From Streptomyces sp. NBC_00659 (GTDB taxonomy: Bacteria > Actinomycetota > Actinomycetes > Streptomycetales > Streptomycetaceae): a stretch of 64,000 nt of DNA. Positions 35,403-43,908 of this stretch are shown piece by piece (position 1 is the stretch's first letter; each line of letters opens with the position of its first letter). The notes under the pieces are model-generated. The model ran no database searches. It was not told where the DNA came from and saw nothing but the letters and a program-made list of their open reading frames with translations. The stretch lies in assembly GCF_036226925.1 (NCBI RefSeq), contig NZ_CP109031.1:5456001-5520000 (forward strand). Reading direction: 5' to 3'. Both the position numbers and the translations under genes were made by a program.

Positions 35403-37522
35403 CACCGTCCTCCGTCCTCGTCGTCCGGGACGCGCAGCGGCCGGCCGGCCAGGGCGTCGGCGGGCCAGTCCCGCGAGGCCCGCCACAGCAGGGCGTTGCC
35501 CGCGGGCCGCAGGTTCGAGAGCTGCTCCAGCTCGAAGCGCAGCCGCTCGGCCACCCTCGGCTCCGGCAGTACCAAGGGGTCGGTGAGCTGCCACACCGCG
35601 TGCAGCAACCGCCGTACCCGCAAGTGCAGTACGGGGTCCACGCCCTCCGGCGGCCGGTGCGCGGCGTCCGTGCGGCCGAGGGCTACGGAGGCGCGGTGGT
35701 CGTGGCCCTCGAAGTCGCGGCCGTCCGGATCATGGGCGTGGTAGTAGGGCGCGGAGGCGATGAAGAGCAGTGCGGACAGCCAGCCGCGGGTGTCGGATCG
35801 GGGGAAGGTGTCGCGCAGATGCGCCACCGCGAAGTCCGCCTTCCCGAGGGCGAGTTCGTGGTGCAGCCGATAACGGTCGCTGTCGGCCGGGGCCGACTCG
35901 CCCAGGTCCTGGTAGTGGTCGACGAGGGCGCGGTGCACCGCCCGCCATCCCTCGTGGTCCGCGTCGTCGTGGTGCAGCCGCAGCAGCAGGAGCGCGCGCA
36001 GGAACGGGTCGCCGACGAACTGTCCGGCCGCCGTCGCCCAGCCCTCCGATGCGAGCCGTTCCTCCAGGTCCAGGACGCCGGACGCGCCGAAGTCCTCCGG
36101 AAGCCGCGACTGGGCGAGGGAGCACGCCGAGTCGCGGTCGTGGGCCGCGGCCAGCACGGTCAGCTCGTCGAGGCGGCCGCCGGGGACGAGCCGGCCGAGG
36201 AGCTCCTGGTAGGCGGGGCGGCCGGCATGGTCCTCGTGCGGGGCGATGTGGGCGGTCAGCAATGTGCCGAGCGAGTCGGCGCCTTCGGGCAGGTTCTGCC
36301 GGACCGAGGCGGCCAGCAGGGTGATGCCGAGCGGGCTGCCACCGGTCAACCGATGGGTGGCGTGCGGGAGTTGGGGCGGTACGGCGGTCGGGGCCGCGGG
36401 TCCGGCACCGAGGCCGCCGGACGTGGTGTCCATGATGTGCAGGGTGTCGTCCGGGGTCAGCGGCGGCAGCGGGACGAGCAGGGCGCGCGAGGACGGTGAG
36501 GTGCCGGGTCGCCAGCCGGTGGCCCGGGCCGTCTCGGGCAGGGTGCGGCGGCCCGCGTTGCGCAGCGCCGGATGCGAGTCGCCCCGGAGCGTGGCGAAGA
36601 AGACGGCCTGGTCCTTGATGCCGTCGGCGCGGTCGCGCAGGACCGGCTCCAGGAGTCCGAGGCCCGCGGGCTCCTGGACGTTGTCGATCAGCAGGACCGG
36701 GCGTCCCCGCCGGTGCGAGCGCTGGACGACGCCCGCGTAGGCGTCGTCGAGGTCGGCCAGCAGGGCGCGTACGAGATGGCGTTCGGCGTGTCTGCGGGAG
36801 TCGCCGCCCGCCCGGAAGTGCCGGGAGAGCAGGATCAGCGCGAGCTTGGGGCTGCCGCCCGCGTTCGGGTAGTCCCGGTACCAGGTGGTGGCCCTGCGCA
36901 GCCGGCGGTGGGCCGGGGAGACGCCTTCCGTGAAGGCCTCCAGGGTCGCCTCGATGATGGGCTCCACCACGGGGCCGGTCCCGCTCATGGACGCGACGAG
37001 CTTGGAGATCACCTTGCTCACCCAGCGTCCCGCGAATCCCGACAGCCAGGACTCGGTCTCGCTCAGCAGCAGGATGCGCTCCGCCTCCTGCCGGATGCGG
37101 GGCACGTCGCGGTCGCTCCAGCCGCCCGCCGCCACGGCCAGCAGGCCGGACGACAGCCGCGGGAAGCCGATGCGTCCGGCGCCCTTCACCGGTTCGGCGA
37201 GCTGTTCCGCGGCCGTCGTGAGCGCCTGCGCCACCGGTGACCAGGACTCGGCCGGACGGTCCGGGGGCGGCGCGGCGAACTGCCGTTCCTCGCCGTCGAT
37301 CAGGGCGACCGGGGTGTGACCGCGGTAGGCCTCGCGCAGGGCGAGGAGCACGGCGGTCTTGCCCAGTCCCCGGCCGCCCGTGAAGATCACGAAGGGCGGT
37401 TCCCCGGGGTGTTCGTACGGTGTGGCGCGCAGCTGGTACGGACGCAGGCCGACCAGTCGTGACGCGAGTCCGGGCGGATCGGTGTCGAACAGCGCCCCCC
37501 GGCCGTGCAGCCCTGTGTGCAC
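35402..37522 (-). CDS. P-loop (STAND/AAA-like) ATPase
   Basis: 706 residues, no membrane helix. Walker A is GGRGLGKT at 49-56 and Walker B VLLIDN at about 277-281. A sensor-1-like AVFFATLRGD strand and a helical second half (about 380-700) rich in Leu, Arg and His follow, the layout of STAND or AAA regulators. GTG 37522 has GGGGGAG upstream. It is transcribed first of two genes with the receptor-like protein, suggesting an outside-sensing protein paired with a cytoplasmic NTP switch. No HTH, TIR, nuclease or repeat domain was recognised. Confidence 0.75.
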   Translation of the reverse strand: MHTGLHGRGALFDTDPPGLASRLVGLRPYQLRATPYEHPGEPPFVIFTGGRGLGKTAVLLALREAYRGHTPVALIDGEERQFAAPPPDRPAESWSPVAQALTTAAEQLAEPVKGAGRIGFPRLSSGLLAVAAGGWSDRDVPRIRQEAERILLLSETESWLSGFAGRWVSKVISKLVASMSGTGPVVEPIIEATLEAFTEGVSPAHRRLRRATTWYRDYPNAGGSPKLALILLSRHFRAGGDSRRHAERHLVRALLADLDDAYAGVVQRSHRRGRPVLLIDNVQEPAGLGLLEPVLRDRADGIKDQAVFFATLRGDSHPALRNAGRRTLPETARATGWRPGTSPSSRALLVPLPPLTPDDTLHIMDTTSGGLGAGPAAPTAVPPQLPHATHRLTGGSPLGITLLAASVRQNLPEGADSLGTLLTAHIAPHEDHAGRPAYQELLGRLVPGGRLDELTVLAAAHDRDSACSLAQSRLPEDFGASGVLDLEERLASEGWATAAGQFVGDPFLRALLLLRLHHDDADHEGWRAVHRALVDHYQDLGESAPADSDRYRLHHELALGKADFAVAHLRDTFPRSDTRGWLSALLFIASAPYYHAHDPDGRDFEGHDHRASVALGRTDAAHRPPEGVDPVLHLRVRRLLHAVWQLTDPLVLPEPRVAERLRFELEQLSNLRPAGNALLWRASRDWPADALAGRPLRVPDDEDGGR

Positions 37523-37658
37523 CGCATCTCCCCCTGGTCCGCGGTCCGGCTCATTCCATATGTGCTGCTGTGAGGTGTATCAACAACAGTTTAAGAAGGG
37601 GGGGTTGGTTCGGGATAGGCCATCCGGTGTCCGTTCAGTTACGAAAACGTTCAGCCGT

Positions 37659-38753
37659 TCAACCGACAGTGATCGAATCGAGTTTCCTGCGCAGGTATAC
37701 GTGGGAATCCACCGGTTCGTGCACGACCCGGCCGACCGGGGCGGGCACCGACTCGACCAGCGTTCCCGGCGTGCACTCACCGAAGTACACGAGCGAGATC
37801 AGCTCCTCGGCGGGCGCGTCGGCCGGCGGCGGCAGCACCCGGTGCCGTCCCGAGCGCCAGCGGTCGCCGGTCCAACGGGCCATGAGATCACCGATGTTGA
37901 TCGTCAGCGCCGCCGGGTCGAACGGAGCGTCCTGCCAGCCGTCCGCGTCCGTGAACACCTGGAGCCCGCCCTTGCCGGCCTGCCGGTCGAGGATGGTGAC
38001 GGTGCCGAAGTCGGTGTGGGGCCCGATGCGGAACTGGCCCGGCTCGGGCTCGCCGACGACCTCCGTCCCCGGGTACCAGTTGATGTTGAAGCCGTACGTC
38101 GGATGGTCCATGTGGCGGGTGAAGAAGTCCGGTCCGAGGCCGAGCGCCTCGCCGAGCAGCTCCAGAAGCTCGTTCTCCAGCCGGGCCATCCCGGCCAGGT
38201 ACTCCTCGCAGAGTGCCCGCAGCGAAGGGGCCTCGGCGGGCCAGACGTTCGGCGCGTACCACTCCGCGTTGGTCTCCGGGTCCTCGAACGGCTCGTGCGT
38301 CGCGAACGTCAGCGACTCCTTGAGGTCCGGCGGGGTCTTCGTGCCCTCCGCGTAGCCGTTGGCCTCGGCGCCGGGCCCGAGCCAGCCGCGCCCGCCGACC
38401 CGGGCGGCGTACGGCTGCTTGGTCCCGGCGGGCAGCGTGAAGAAGGCGCGGGCGGCTTCCCGCAGGCCGCGGCGCAGCTCCGGGTCCACGCCGTGGCCGG
38501 TGACGAGCAGGAACCCGGCGGTTCGCAGGGCGTCGTCGACGGTGCGGGCGACGGCGGCGCGGGCGGTGGGGTCCCCGGAGAACCAGGGCCGTAGATCGAT
38601 GGTGGGGATGCCGGGAGCCGACGGGTGTGCGGAGCCCGGGGCGGCGCCGGGGATGCCGGGAACCGGCGGGTGTGCGGGTCCGGCGGTTGTGGCCGTCGCC
38701 GTCCCCGGGGGATCCGCCGGGGTGTCCGCCTGGGTGTTCGCCGGGTCATTCAC
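37659..38753 (-). CDS. Isopenicillin-N-synthase-like 2OG-Fe(II) oxygenase
   Basis: 364 residues. A Pro/Ala/Thr low-complexity leader of about 48 residues is followed by PTIDLRPWF and the double-stranded beta-helix core. Iron ligands are His246 and Asp248 (PHTDFGT) and His304 (SGRHRVL). GFNINWYPG and the EELISLVYF strand fit family members. The substrate is unknown; plant-like or nucleobase hydroxylases are among the relatives. The GTG at 38753 overlaps the stop of the upstream deaminase by eight bases. The long leader makes a later start possible. Confidence 0.85.
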   Translation of the reverse strand: MNDPANTQADTPADPPGTATATTAGPAHPPVPGIPGAAPGSAHPSAPGIPTIDLRPWFSGDPTARAAVARTVDDALRTAGFLLVTGHGVDPELRRGLREAARAFFTLPAGTKQPYAARVGGRGWLGPGAEANGYAEGTKTPPDLKESLTFATHEPFEDPETNAEWYAPNVWPAEAPSLRALCEEYLAGMARLENELLELLGEALGLGPDFFTRHMDHPTYGFNINWYPGTEVVGEPEPGQFRIGPHTDFGTVTILDRQAGKGGLQVFTDADGWQDAPFDPAALTINIGDLMARWTGDRWRSGRHRVLPPPADAPAEELISLVYFGECTPGTLVESVPAPVGRVVHEPVDSHVYLRRKLDSITVG

Positions 38754-39204
38754 CGATGTCCTCGTTCCAAAGGGCCGGGTTCTTCTCGATGAAGTCGCGC
38801 ATCAGCGCGGTGCACTCGGGATCGTCGAGCAGCACGATCCCCACGCCGTGCTCGGCGAGCCAGTCGTGGCCGCCGTGGAAGGTGGCCGCCTCGCCGACGA
38901 CCACCCGGGAGATCCCGAACTGCCGGACCAGCCCGCTGCAGTACCAGCACGGCGACAGGGTGGTCACCATGGTCGTGCCGCGATACGTCCGCTGCCGTCC
39001 CGCGTCGCGGAAGGCGGCCGTCTCCCCGTGCGCCGAGGGGTCGCCGTCCTGGACGCGGCGGTTGTGGCCGCGGCCGAGCAGGGTGCCGTCCGCGCCGTAC
39101 AGCGCGGCCCCGATGGGGATACCGCCCTCGGCGAGCCCGGCGCGCGCCTCCGCCAGGGCGGTCGCGAGCCACGCGCGGGCCTGTGCCTGATCGATGCGCT
39201 CCAT
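38746..39204 (-). CDS. Zinc nucleobase deaminase, fungal cytosine-deaminase (Fcy1) type
   Basis: 152 residues. Catalytic zinc site: His59 and Glu61 in SAHGETAAF, and Cys86/Cys89 in LSPCWYC. The C-terminus, IEKNPALWNEDIGE, matches the characteristic ending of the yeast cytosine deaminase family, as does the length. Most bacterial cytosine deaminases (CodA) are unrelated amidohydrolases, so this type is uncommon. It is coupled to the 2OG oxygenase gene. Other deaminations of pyrimidine or pterin-like rings remain possible. GGAGG sits very close to the ATG at 39204. Confidence 0.82.
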   Translation of the reverse strand: MERIDQAQARAWLATALAEARAGLAEGGIPIGAALYGADGTLLGRGHNRRVQDGDPSAHGETAAFRDAGRQRTYRGTTMVTTLSPCWYCSGLVRQFGISRVVVGEAATFHGGHDWLAEHGVGIVLLDDPECTALMRDFIEKNPALWNEDIGE

Positions 39205-39269
39205 GCCTCCACTGTCCCCCGGGCCACCCTTCCGCGTCGCCGGAACGCGAGGGCGCGTCGGGGAAGCAC

Positions 39270-39935
39270 TCAGAGAACCGTCGCGGCCGACAGCGGATCT
39301 CCGGTCCTGCGGGCCAGGATGAAGGCCTGCGGGGTCTTCTCCGGGGCCTCGGCCTCGCGGACGAGGCGGGCGACCTCGGACAGGCCCGCGTTCCGCAGGA
39401 GTCCGGCGACCCGCTCGGGTGGGAATCGGTGGACGTCGAGGTCGACGTCATGGCCGTAGGCATGCTCCAGCCGGACCTGTTCGTCGCCGACCTTGAAGGC
39501 GATGAGCAGATGGCCGCCGGGGGCGAGGACGCGGTGGAACTCGGCGAACATCAGCGGCAGTTCGTCGATCGGGGTGTGCACGGTGGAGTACCGGACGAGG
39601 GCTCCGGCGAGGGAGCCGTCGGCGAGGTCGAGGTCCGTCATCGTGCCCACCGAGAAGCGGAGATGCGGATACTCCCCGCGGGCCACCGCGACCATCCCGG
39701 GCGACAGGTCGATCCCGAACGCGTCGAGCCCGAGCTTCTCCAGATGGACGGTCACGCGGCCGGGCCCGCACCCGAGGTCCGCCACGGCCCCGCCCCCGCC
39801 GGCCCGCACCCGCTCCGCGAACGCCGCCAGCATCGCCAGGTCCAGCGGTCCGCCCAATTCGTCCTTGAGCAGCTCGGCGTAACTGGCGGCGACGGTGTCG
39901 TAGGAGGTGCGGGTGGCGTGCAGGCGAGTCGTCAT
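39270..39935 (-). CDS. Class I SAM-dependent methyltransferase
   Basis: 221 residues. Begins TRTSYDTVAASYAELL, then motif I VADLGCGPGRV (about 51-61), acidic loop GIDLSPGM, and HRVLAPGGHLLIAF as motif III, the UbiE/BioC-like small-molecule layout. The substrate is not deducible. It is in the same direction as the deaminase/oxygenase pair but separated by 65 bases. ATG 39935. Confidence 0.88.
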   Translation of the reverse strand: MTTRLHATRTSYDTVAASYAELLKDELGGPLDLAMLAAFAERVRAGGGGAVADLGCGPGRVTVHLEKLGLDAFGIDLSPGMVAVARGEYPHLRFSVGTMTDLDLADGSLAGALVRYSTVHTPIDELPLMFAEFHRVLAPGGHLLIAFKVGDEQVRLEHAYGHDVDLDVHRFPPERVAGLLRNAGLSEVARLVREAEAPEKTPQAFILARRTGDPLSAATVL

Positions 39936-39966
39936 GGCGGCGAAGGGTAGACCGGGGGTCTGACAC

Positions 39967-40959
39967 TCACGGCCGTGACCGATCCGAATCCGCCACCCGC
40001 AGCAGCAGCTTGCCCGTGCTGGTTCGCGAGCCCATCAGCGCGTGCGCCTCCGCGGCCGCCTCCAGGGCGAACTCCGCCGTCACCGGCAGGGTCACCGTGC
40101 CGTCGGCCACCGTCTCGAACGCGCGCGAGGCGATGTCGCGGAGGGCGGCCGGGGCCGTCCGGGCCAGGCCGAGGATCGAGAACCCGGCGACCGACAGGCC
40201 GGTCGGGTAGAGCTCCGGCTGGCCCACCGTCCAGGGCTCCGCCGAGCTCGCGTTGCCGAAGGAGACCAGGCGTCCGAAGGGGGCGAGGGAGGCGAGGCTG
40301 CCTCGGAGGGTCTCGCCTCCCACCGGGTCCAGGGCCAGGTCCACCCCGCGGCCGGCACTCGTCGCGCGGACCTCGTCCTCGAAGGAGCCCACGAACACCT
40401 CGTCGTAGCCGTGGGCGAGGGCGTACTCGGCCTTCGGCGCGCTGGACACGACGCCGTACACCGCGCCCGCCCCGGCCGCCTTCGCCAGTTGGCCCAGCAC
40501 CGTGCCCACGCCGCCCGCCGCACCCTGGACGAGCACCGTCTCGCCGGGCTGGAGCCGGCCCACCGTGTGCAGGAGTGCGTACGCCGTGGGCAGGACGGTG
40601 GGAAGGGTGGCGCCGGTGCGCAGTCCGACGCCGTCGGGCAGGGGGAAGACCGTCACGGCGTCGGCCACGGTCACCTCCGCGTACGCCCCGCCCTCCGTCA
40701 GCGCCGCGACCTCCTGGCCCACCCGCAGTCCGGTGACATCCGGGCCGACCGCCCGGATCCGGCCCGAGACCTCAAGGCCGGGCACGAACGGGAGACCGGG
40801 TACGCGGTAGCCCTCCGACCTCGCCTTGAGGTCGGCGAAGTTGACGCCCGCGTAGACCACGTCGACGCTCACCTGCCCCGGGCCCGGATCGGGGACCTTC
40901 GTCTCGGTGACCCGCAGGACCTCGGGACCGCCGTACTCCTGGAATTCGACCGTACGCAT
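39967..40959 (-). CDS. Quinone oxidoreductase (zeta-crystallin-like, MDR superfamily)
   Basis: 330 residues. MRTVEFQEYGGPEVLRV at the start, GVNFADLKARSEGY, VGQEVAALTEGGAYAEV, and the NADPH loop VQGAAGGVGTVLGQLA (about residue 145). One-electron or two-electron quinone reduction using NADPH is expected. ATG 40959 is chosen because GGAGG lies 8 bases upstream. It is divergent from an ArsR-like gene. Confidence 0.92.
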   Translation of the reverse strand: MRTVEFQEYGGPEVLRVTETKVPDPGPGQVSVDVVYAGVNFADLKARSEGYRVPGLPFVPGLEVSGRIRAVGPDVTGLRVGQEVAALTEGGAYAEVTVADAVTVFPLPDGVGLRTGATLPTVLPTAYALLHTVGRLQPGETVLVQGAAGGVGTVLGQLAKAAGAGAVYGVVSSAPKAEYALAHGYDEVFVGSFEDEVRATSAGRGVDLALDPVGGETLRGSLASLAPFGRLVSFGNASSAEPWTVGQPELYPTGLSVAGFSILGLARTAPAALRDIASRAFETVADGTVTLPVTAEFALEAAAEAHALMGSRTSTGKLLLRVADSDRSRP

Positions 40960-41022
40960 GGCACACCTCCGGCTGACGCCCGGCGGAACAGTCACGCTCG
41001 CCGTGGACTGTTCAACGAAAAG

Positions 41023-41061
41023 CGAACACTCGGGAGTGTATGGTTTTCATCGAACACTCGG
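41023..41061. promoter_or_regulatory. Direct and inverted repeats in the oxidoreductase/ArsR divergent promoter
   Basis: CGAACACTCGG occurs at 41023-41033 and again at 41051-41061, 28 bases apart. The first copy also forms a perfect inverted repeat ACACTC-GG-GAGTGT (41026-41039). Probably operator sites for the adjacent ArsR-type regulator, controlling both directions. Confidence 0.6.
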
Positions 41062-41127
41062 CAAGCCGATCGCCGATCGCGAATCGCCCGTCGCGGAGTG
41101 CGGACCAGAGGTACCAGGGAGGCCGAC

Positions 41128-41463
41128 GTGGCGGAGCGCACCAGTCACCGGGCGGCGCCCGAGCACACCCACCCCGACGAGGTCCCCGTGCCGGCCGCCC
41201 TCGCCGCCCTCGCCGATCCTGTGCGAATCCAGCTCGTCAGGGAACTGGCGGGGTCCGCCGAGTGGAGCCGCAGCTGCGGAAGTTTCGACGTGCCGGTCGG
41301 CAAGGCGGCTCTCAGTCATCACTTCTCCGTGCTGCGCGGCGCCGGTCTCGTCGAGCAGCGCGACGAGGGGCCCAAGCGGGTCAACCGGCTGCGCCGGGCG
41401 GAGTTCGACGCCCGCTTCCCGGGTCTCCTCGCGCTCGTCCTGCGCGAGGAGCCGCCCCGCTGA
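41128..41463 (+). CDS. ArsR-type winged-helix regulator
   Basis: 111 residues. LAALADPVRIQLVRELAGS is the classic ArsR opening; GKAALSHHFSVLRGAGLVEQRDEGPKRVNRLR is the helix-turn-helix and wing. A CGSFDV segment carries one Cys, but a full metal-binding CxCxxC is missing, so a metal sensor role is not supported. The GTG at 41128 follows GGGAGG. It probably represses the divergent quinone oxidoreductase. Confidence 0.88.
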   Translation: MAERTSHRAAPEHTHPDEVPVPAALAALADPVRIQLVRELAGSAEWSRSCGSFDVPVGKAALSHHFSVLRGAGLVEQRDEGPKRVNRLRRAEFDARFPGLLALVLREEPPR

Positions 41464-41523
41464 GCGGTCCCGGCGGCGGTCCCGGCCGAGCGGTGGCTAT
41501 TCGGCAACCCCGGCTCGGACGTC

Positions 41524-42981
41524 TCAGGCGGGCTCTTCGGTGGCGTGGGAGTCGGTGAGGGTGAGTGCGCCGCCGGCCGCGATCAGGCCGACGACGACCG
41601 CCAGCACGGCGTAGGTGATCCGCTCGCCGTGGAAGAACGACGCCACCAGGGAGTCGCTCCAGGTGCCCGCGGGCAGCCGGGTGGTGACCAGCGCGGCGAT
41701 GAGGGTGCCGACCACGGCGGTGCCGACGCTGCTTCCGACCTCCTGGGCGGTGTCGTTGAGCGCCGTGCCGATCGACGTGCGGTTGTCCGGCATCGCGTCG
41801 ACGAGCGCGATGGCGCAGATCGTCATGACGGTGCGCAGTCCGACGGTCATCACGACCATGCAGACCGCGATGGCGCCGTAGCCGCGGTCGACGCCCCAGG
41901 ACAGGCCCGCCAGTGAGCCGGCCAGGCAGGCCGAGCCGACCAGGCAGGCGATGCGGTGGCCGAACCTTCCCGCGAGCCACTCGGACAGGGGGGTCGCGAC
42001 GATCATGGTCACGATGATCGGGAGGTTCGCCAGGCCGGCCCGTACGGGGCTCCACCCGTAGGCGTACTGGAAGTGGAGGATCAGCCCGAACATCACGGCG
42101 GCCATCGCGATGGCCGTGCCGATCTGCGCGATGGCGGCGCCGCGGACGGTGCCGTTCGAGAAGAGGCGGAGGTCCAGCATCGGCGACGCGCTGCGGCGCT
42201 CGTGCCACACGAACGCGATCCCCGCGGCGATGGCGCCGAGCACCGACGCGAGTGTGGTCGTGGAGAGCCAGCCGTGCTCGACGCCGCTGGTCAGCGAGTA
42301 GCAGGCGAGTCCGATGGCGGTGACGCTGAGGAAGGCGCCCGGCAGGTCGAGCTTGTCGTGGGTCAGGTCCTGCGGCCGGTCGGCCGGGACACCGAGACGG
42401 ACGCCGATGGCCGCGATCAACGCGATCGGGGCGTTGACGACCAGGAGCCACTGCCACTGGAAGTGGGCCAGGGCGGTGCCGCCCAGCAGTGGGCCGAGGA
42501 CGAAGCCGGACATGCCGACGACGATCATCAGGGTCATCGCGCGCATCCGCAGCGCCTTGTCGTCGAACAGCCGGAAGACCAGCGAGTTGGTGATGGGGGC
42601 CATCGCCGCCGCGGCGATGCCGAGGCCGGCCCGCAAGGTGATGAGCTGCCCCGCGGTGGTGACCGCGACGACGGCCAGGCTCAGCAGGCCGAACACCGCG
42701 AGGCCGGCCAGCAGCACACGTCGGCGCCCGAGCCGGTCGGCCATCGATCCCGCCGTCAGCAGCAGGCCGCCGAACGTCAGCGAGTACCCGCCGGTGACCC
42801 ACTGCAGCGCGGTCGTGCTGCTGTCGAGATCCCGGCCGATCGTGGGCAGCGCGATCGAGAGCAGCGTGTTGTCGACCATCTCGACGAAGAAGGCCAGGCA
42901 GAGCGCGGCCAGGGGAATCCATGCCGCGCGCAGGGACGGATAGGTGCGCGACGCGGCGGGCGCTAGGGCGGTCGTGGTCAT
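41524..42981 (-). CDS. MFS transporter, DHA2 type
   Basis: 485 residues with about 14 helices. FFVEMVDNTLLSIALPTIGRDL is the family D1 motif, GSMADRLGRRR motif A, and VVGMSGFVLGPLLGG motif C of drug/proton antiporters. Probably exports a toxic compound that is also the ligand of the divergent TetR regulator. The ATG at 42981 has GAGGAGG. The 110-base gap to tetR carries three operator copies. Confidence 0.92.
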   Translation of the reverse strand: MTTTALAPAASRTYPSLRAAWIPLAALCLAFFVEMVDNTLLSIALPTIGRDLDSSTTALQWVTGGYSLTFGGLLLTAGSMADRLGRRRVLLAGLAVFGLLSLAVVAVTTAGQLITLRAGLGIAAAAMAPITNSLVFRLFDDKALRMRAMTLMIVVGMSGFVLGPLLGGTALAHFQWQWLLVVNAPIALIAAIGVRLGVPADRPQDLTHDKLDLPGAFLSVTAIGLACYSLTSGVEHGWLSTTTLASVLGAIAAGIAFVWHERRSASPMLDLRLFSNGTVRGAAIAQIGTAIAMAAVMFGLILHFQYAYGWSPVRAGLANLPIIVTMIVATPLSEWLAGRFGHRIACLVGSACLAGSLAGLSWGVDRGYGAIAVCMVVMTVGLRTVMTICAIALVDAMPDNRTSIGTALNDTAQEVGSSVGTAVVGTLIAALVTTRLPAGTWSDSLVASFFHGERITYAVLAVVVGLIAAGGALTLTDSHATEEPA

Positions 42982-43014
42982 GGCGGGCCTCCTCTCGGAA
43001 CGCCGTCGGCTATA

Positions 43015-43061
43015 GAACGACGTTCGACAATGGAACGTTGTTCGACCATAGAACGAGGTTC
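43015..43061. promoter_or_regulatory. Three phased operator copies GAACnnnGTTC
   Basis: Palindromes GAACGACGTTC (43015-43025), GAACGTTGTTC (43033-43043) and GAACGAGGTTC (43051-43061) recur with an exact 18-base period between the divergent MFS and tetR genes. The surrounding 18-base units are also alike (ATAGAAC...TTCGAC). Very likely binding sites for the adjacent TetR protein. Confidence 0.85.
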
Positions 43062-43094
43062 GATATTTGCGCAAGCTGTGATTGGATGGGTGTC

Positions 43095-43808
43095 ATGACA
43101 GGCCCGCGACCACGACCCGCCGATCGCCCTTCCCGAGGACGTCAACGGGCCTCGCACTCCATCGACACCGTTCTCGGCGCGGCCGTGGCCCTGCTCGACG
43201 AGGCGGGCGAGCCGGCGCTGACCCTCCGCGCCCTCGCGACCCGGCTCGGCACCGGCGTCGGCAGCATCTACTGGTACGTCTCGGGCAAGGACGACCTGCT
43301 CGGCCGCGCCATCGACCACGTGCTCGGCGGGGTGCTGACCGCCGTCGAAAGGCAGACCGGCAGCGACGACCCGATCGACGACCTGCGCGTGATGGCCGTC
43401 ACCCTGTTCGACGCGATCGTGGACCGGCCGTGGCTGGGCGCGCACTTCATGCGCGGCACCGACGTCCAGGGCAACTCGTTGCGGCTTTTCGAGAAACTGG
43501 GGCAGCAGACGCTTCGACTCGACCTCACGCCCCTGCAGCGGTTCCACGCCGTGTCGGCGATCGTGGGCGTCGTGGTCGGCAACGCCGCCGACATGGGGCA
43601 GGAGCCGCCCGAGGAGGTGCTCGACGGCTTCGTGGACCGCGACGAGTTCCTCGGTCGCTACACCGAGACGTGGCGTGCGCTCGACGCCCAGGAGTTTCCG
43701 TTCGTGCGCGACATCGTCGACGAGTTCGACGGGCACGACGACAAGGAGCAGTTCCTCGCCGCGCTGGACCTGACTCTGGCGGGCCTCCGCCTCCAGGCCG
43801 GAACCTGA
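43095..43808 (+). CDS. TetR family regulator (TetR/OtrR-like C-terminal fold)
   Basis: 237 residues. N-terminal HTH: IDTVLGAAVALLDEAGEPALTLRALATRLGTGVGSIYWYVSGKDDLLGRAI. The SIYWYV recognition helix is that of tetracycline-type repressors. The C-terminal ligand domain is about 170 residues. ATG 43095 follows GGATGGG; ATG 43086 is alternative. Divergent from an efflux pump with three operators between them, so a drug-inducible repressor is inferred. Confidence 0.92.
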   Translation: MTGPRPRPADRPSRGRQRASHSIDTVLGAAVALLDEAGEPALTLRALATRLGTGVGSIYWYVSGKDDLLGRAIDHVLGGVLTAVERQTGSDDPIDDLRVMAVTLFDAIVDRPWLGAHFMRGTDVQGNSLRLFEKLGQQTLRLDLTPLQRFHAVSAIVGVVVGNAADMGQEPPEEVLDGFVDRDEFLGRYTETWRALDAQEFPFVRDIVDEFDGHDDKEQFLAALDLTLAGLRLQAGT

Positions 43809-43908
43809 CGCCGCCTGCCCGTACGCATCGGCGGTGCCGATGGGGGCATCGGCAGGACGCCCCGGTGGGCCGTGGCCCGGCAGCGGGTCCCGCTCCTACC
43901 TTCGGGGC

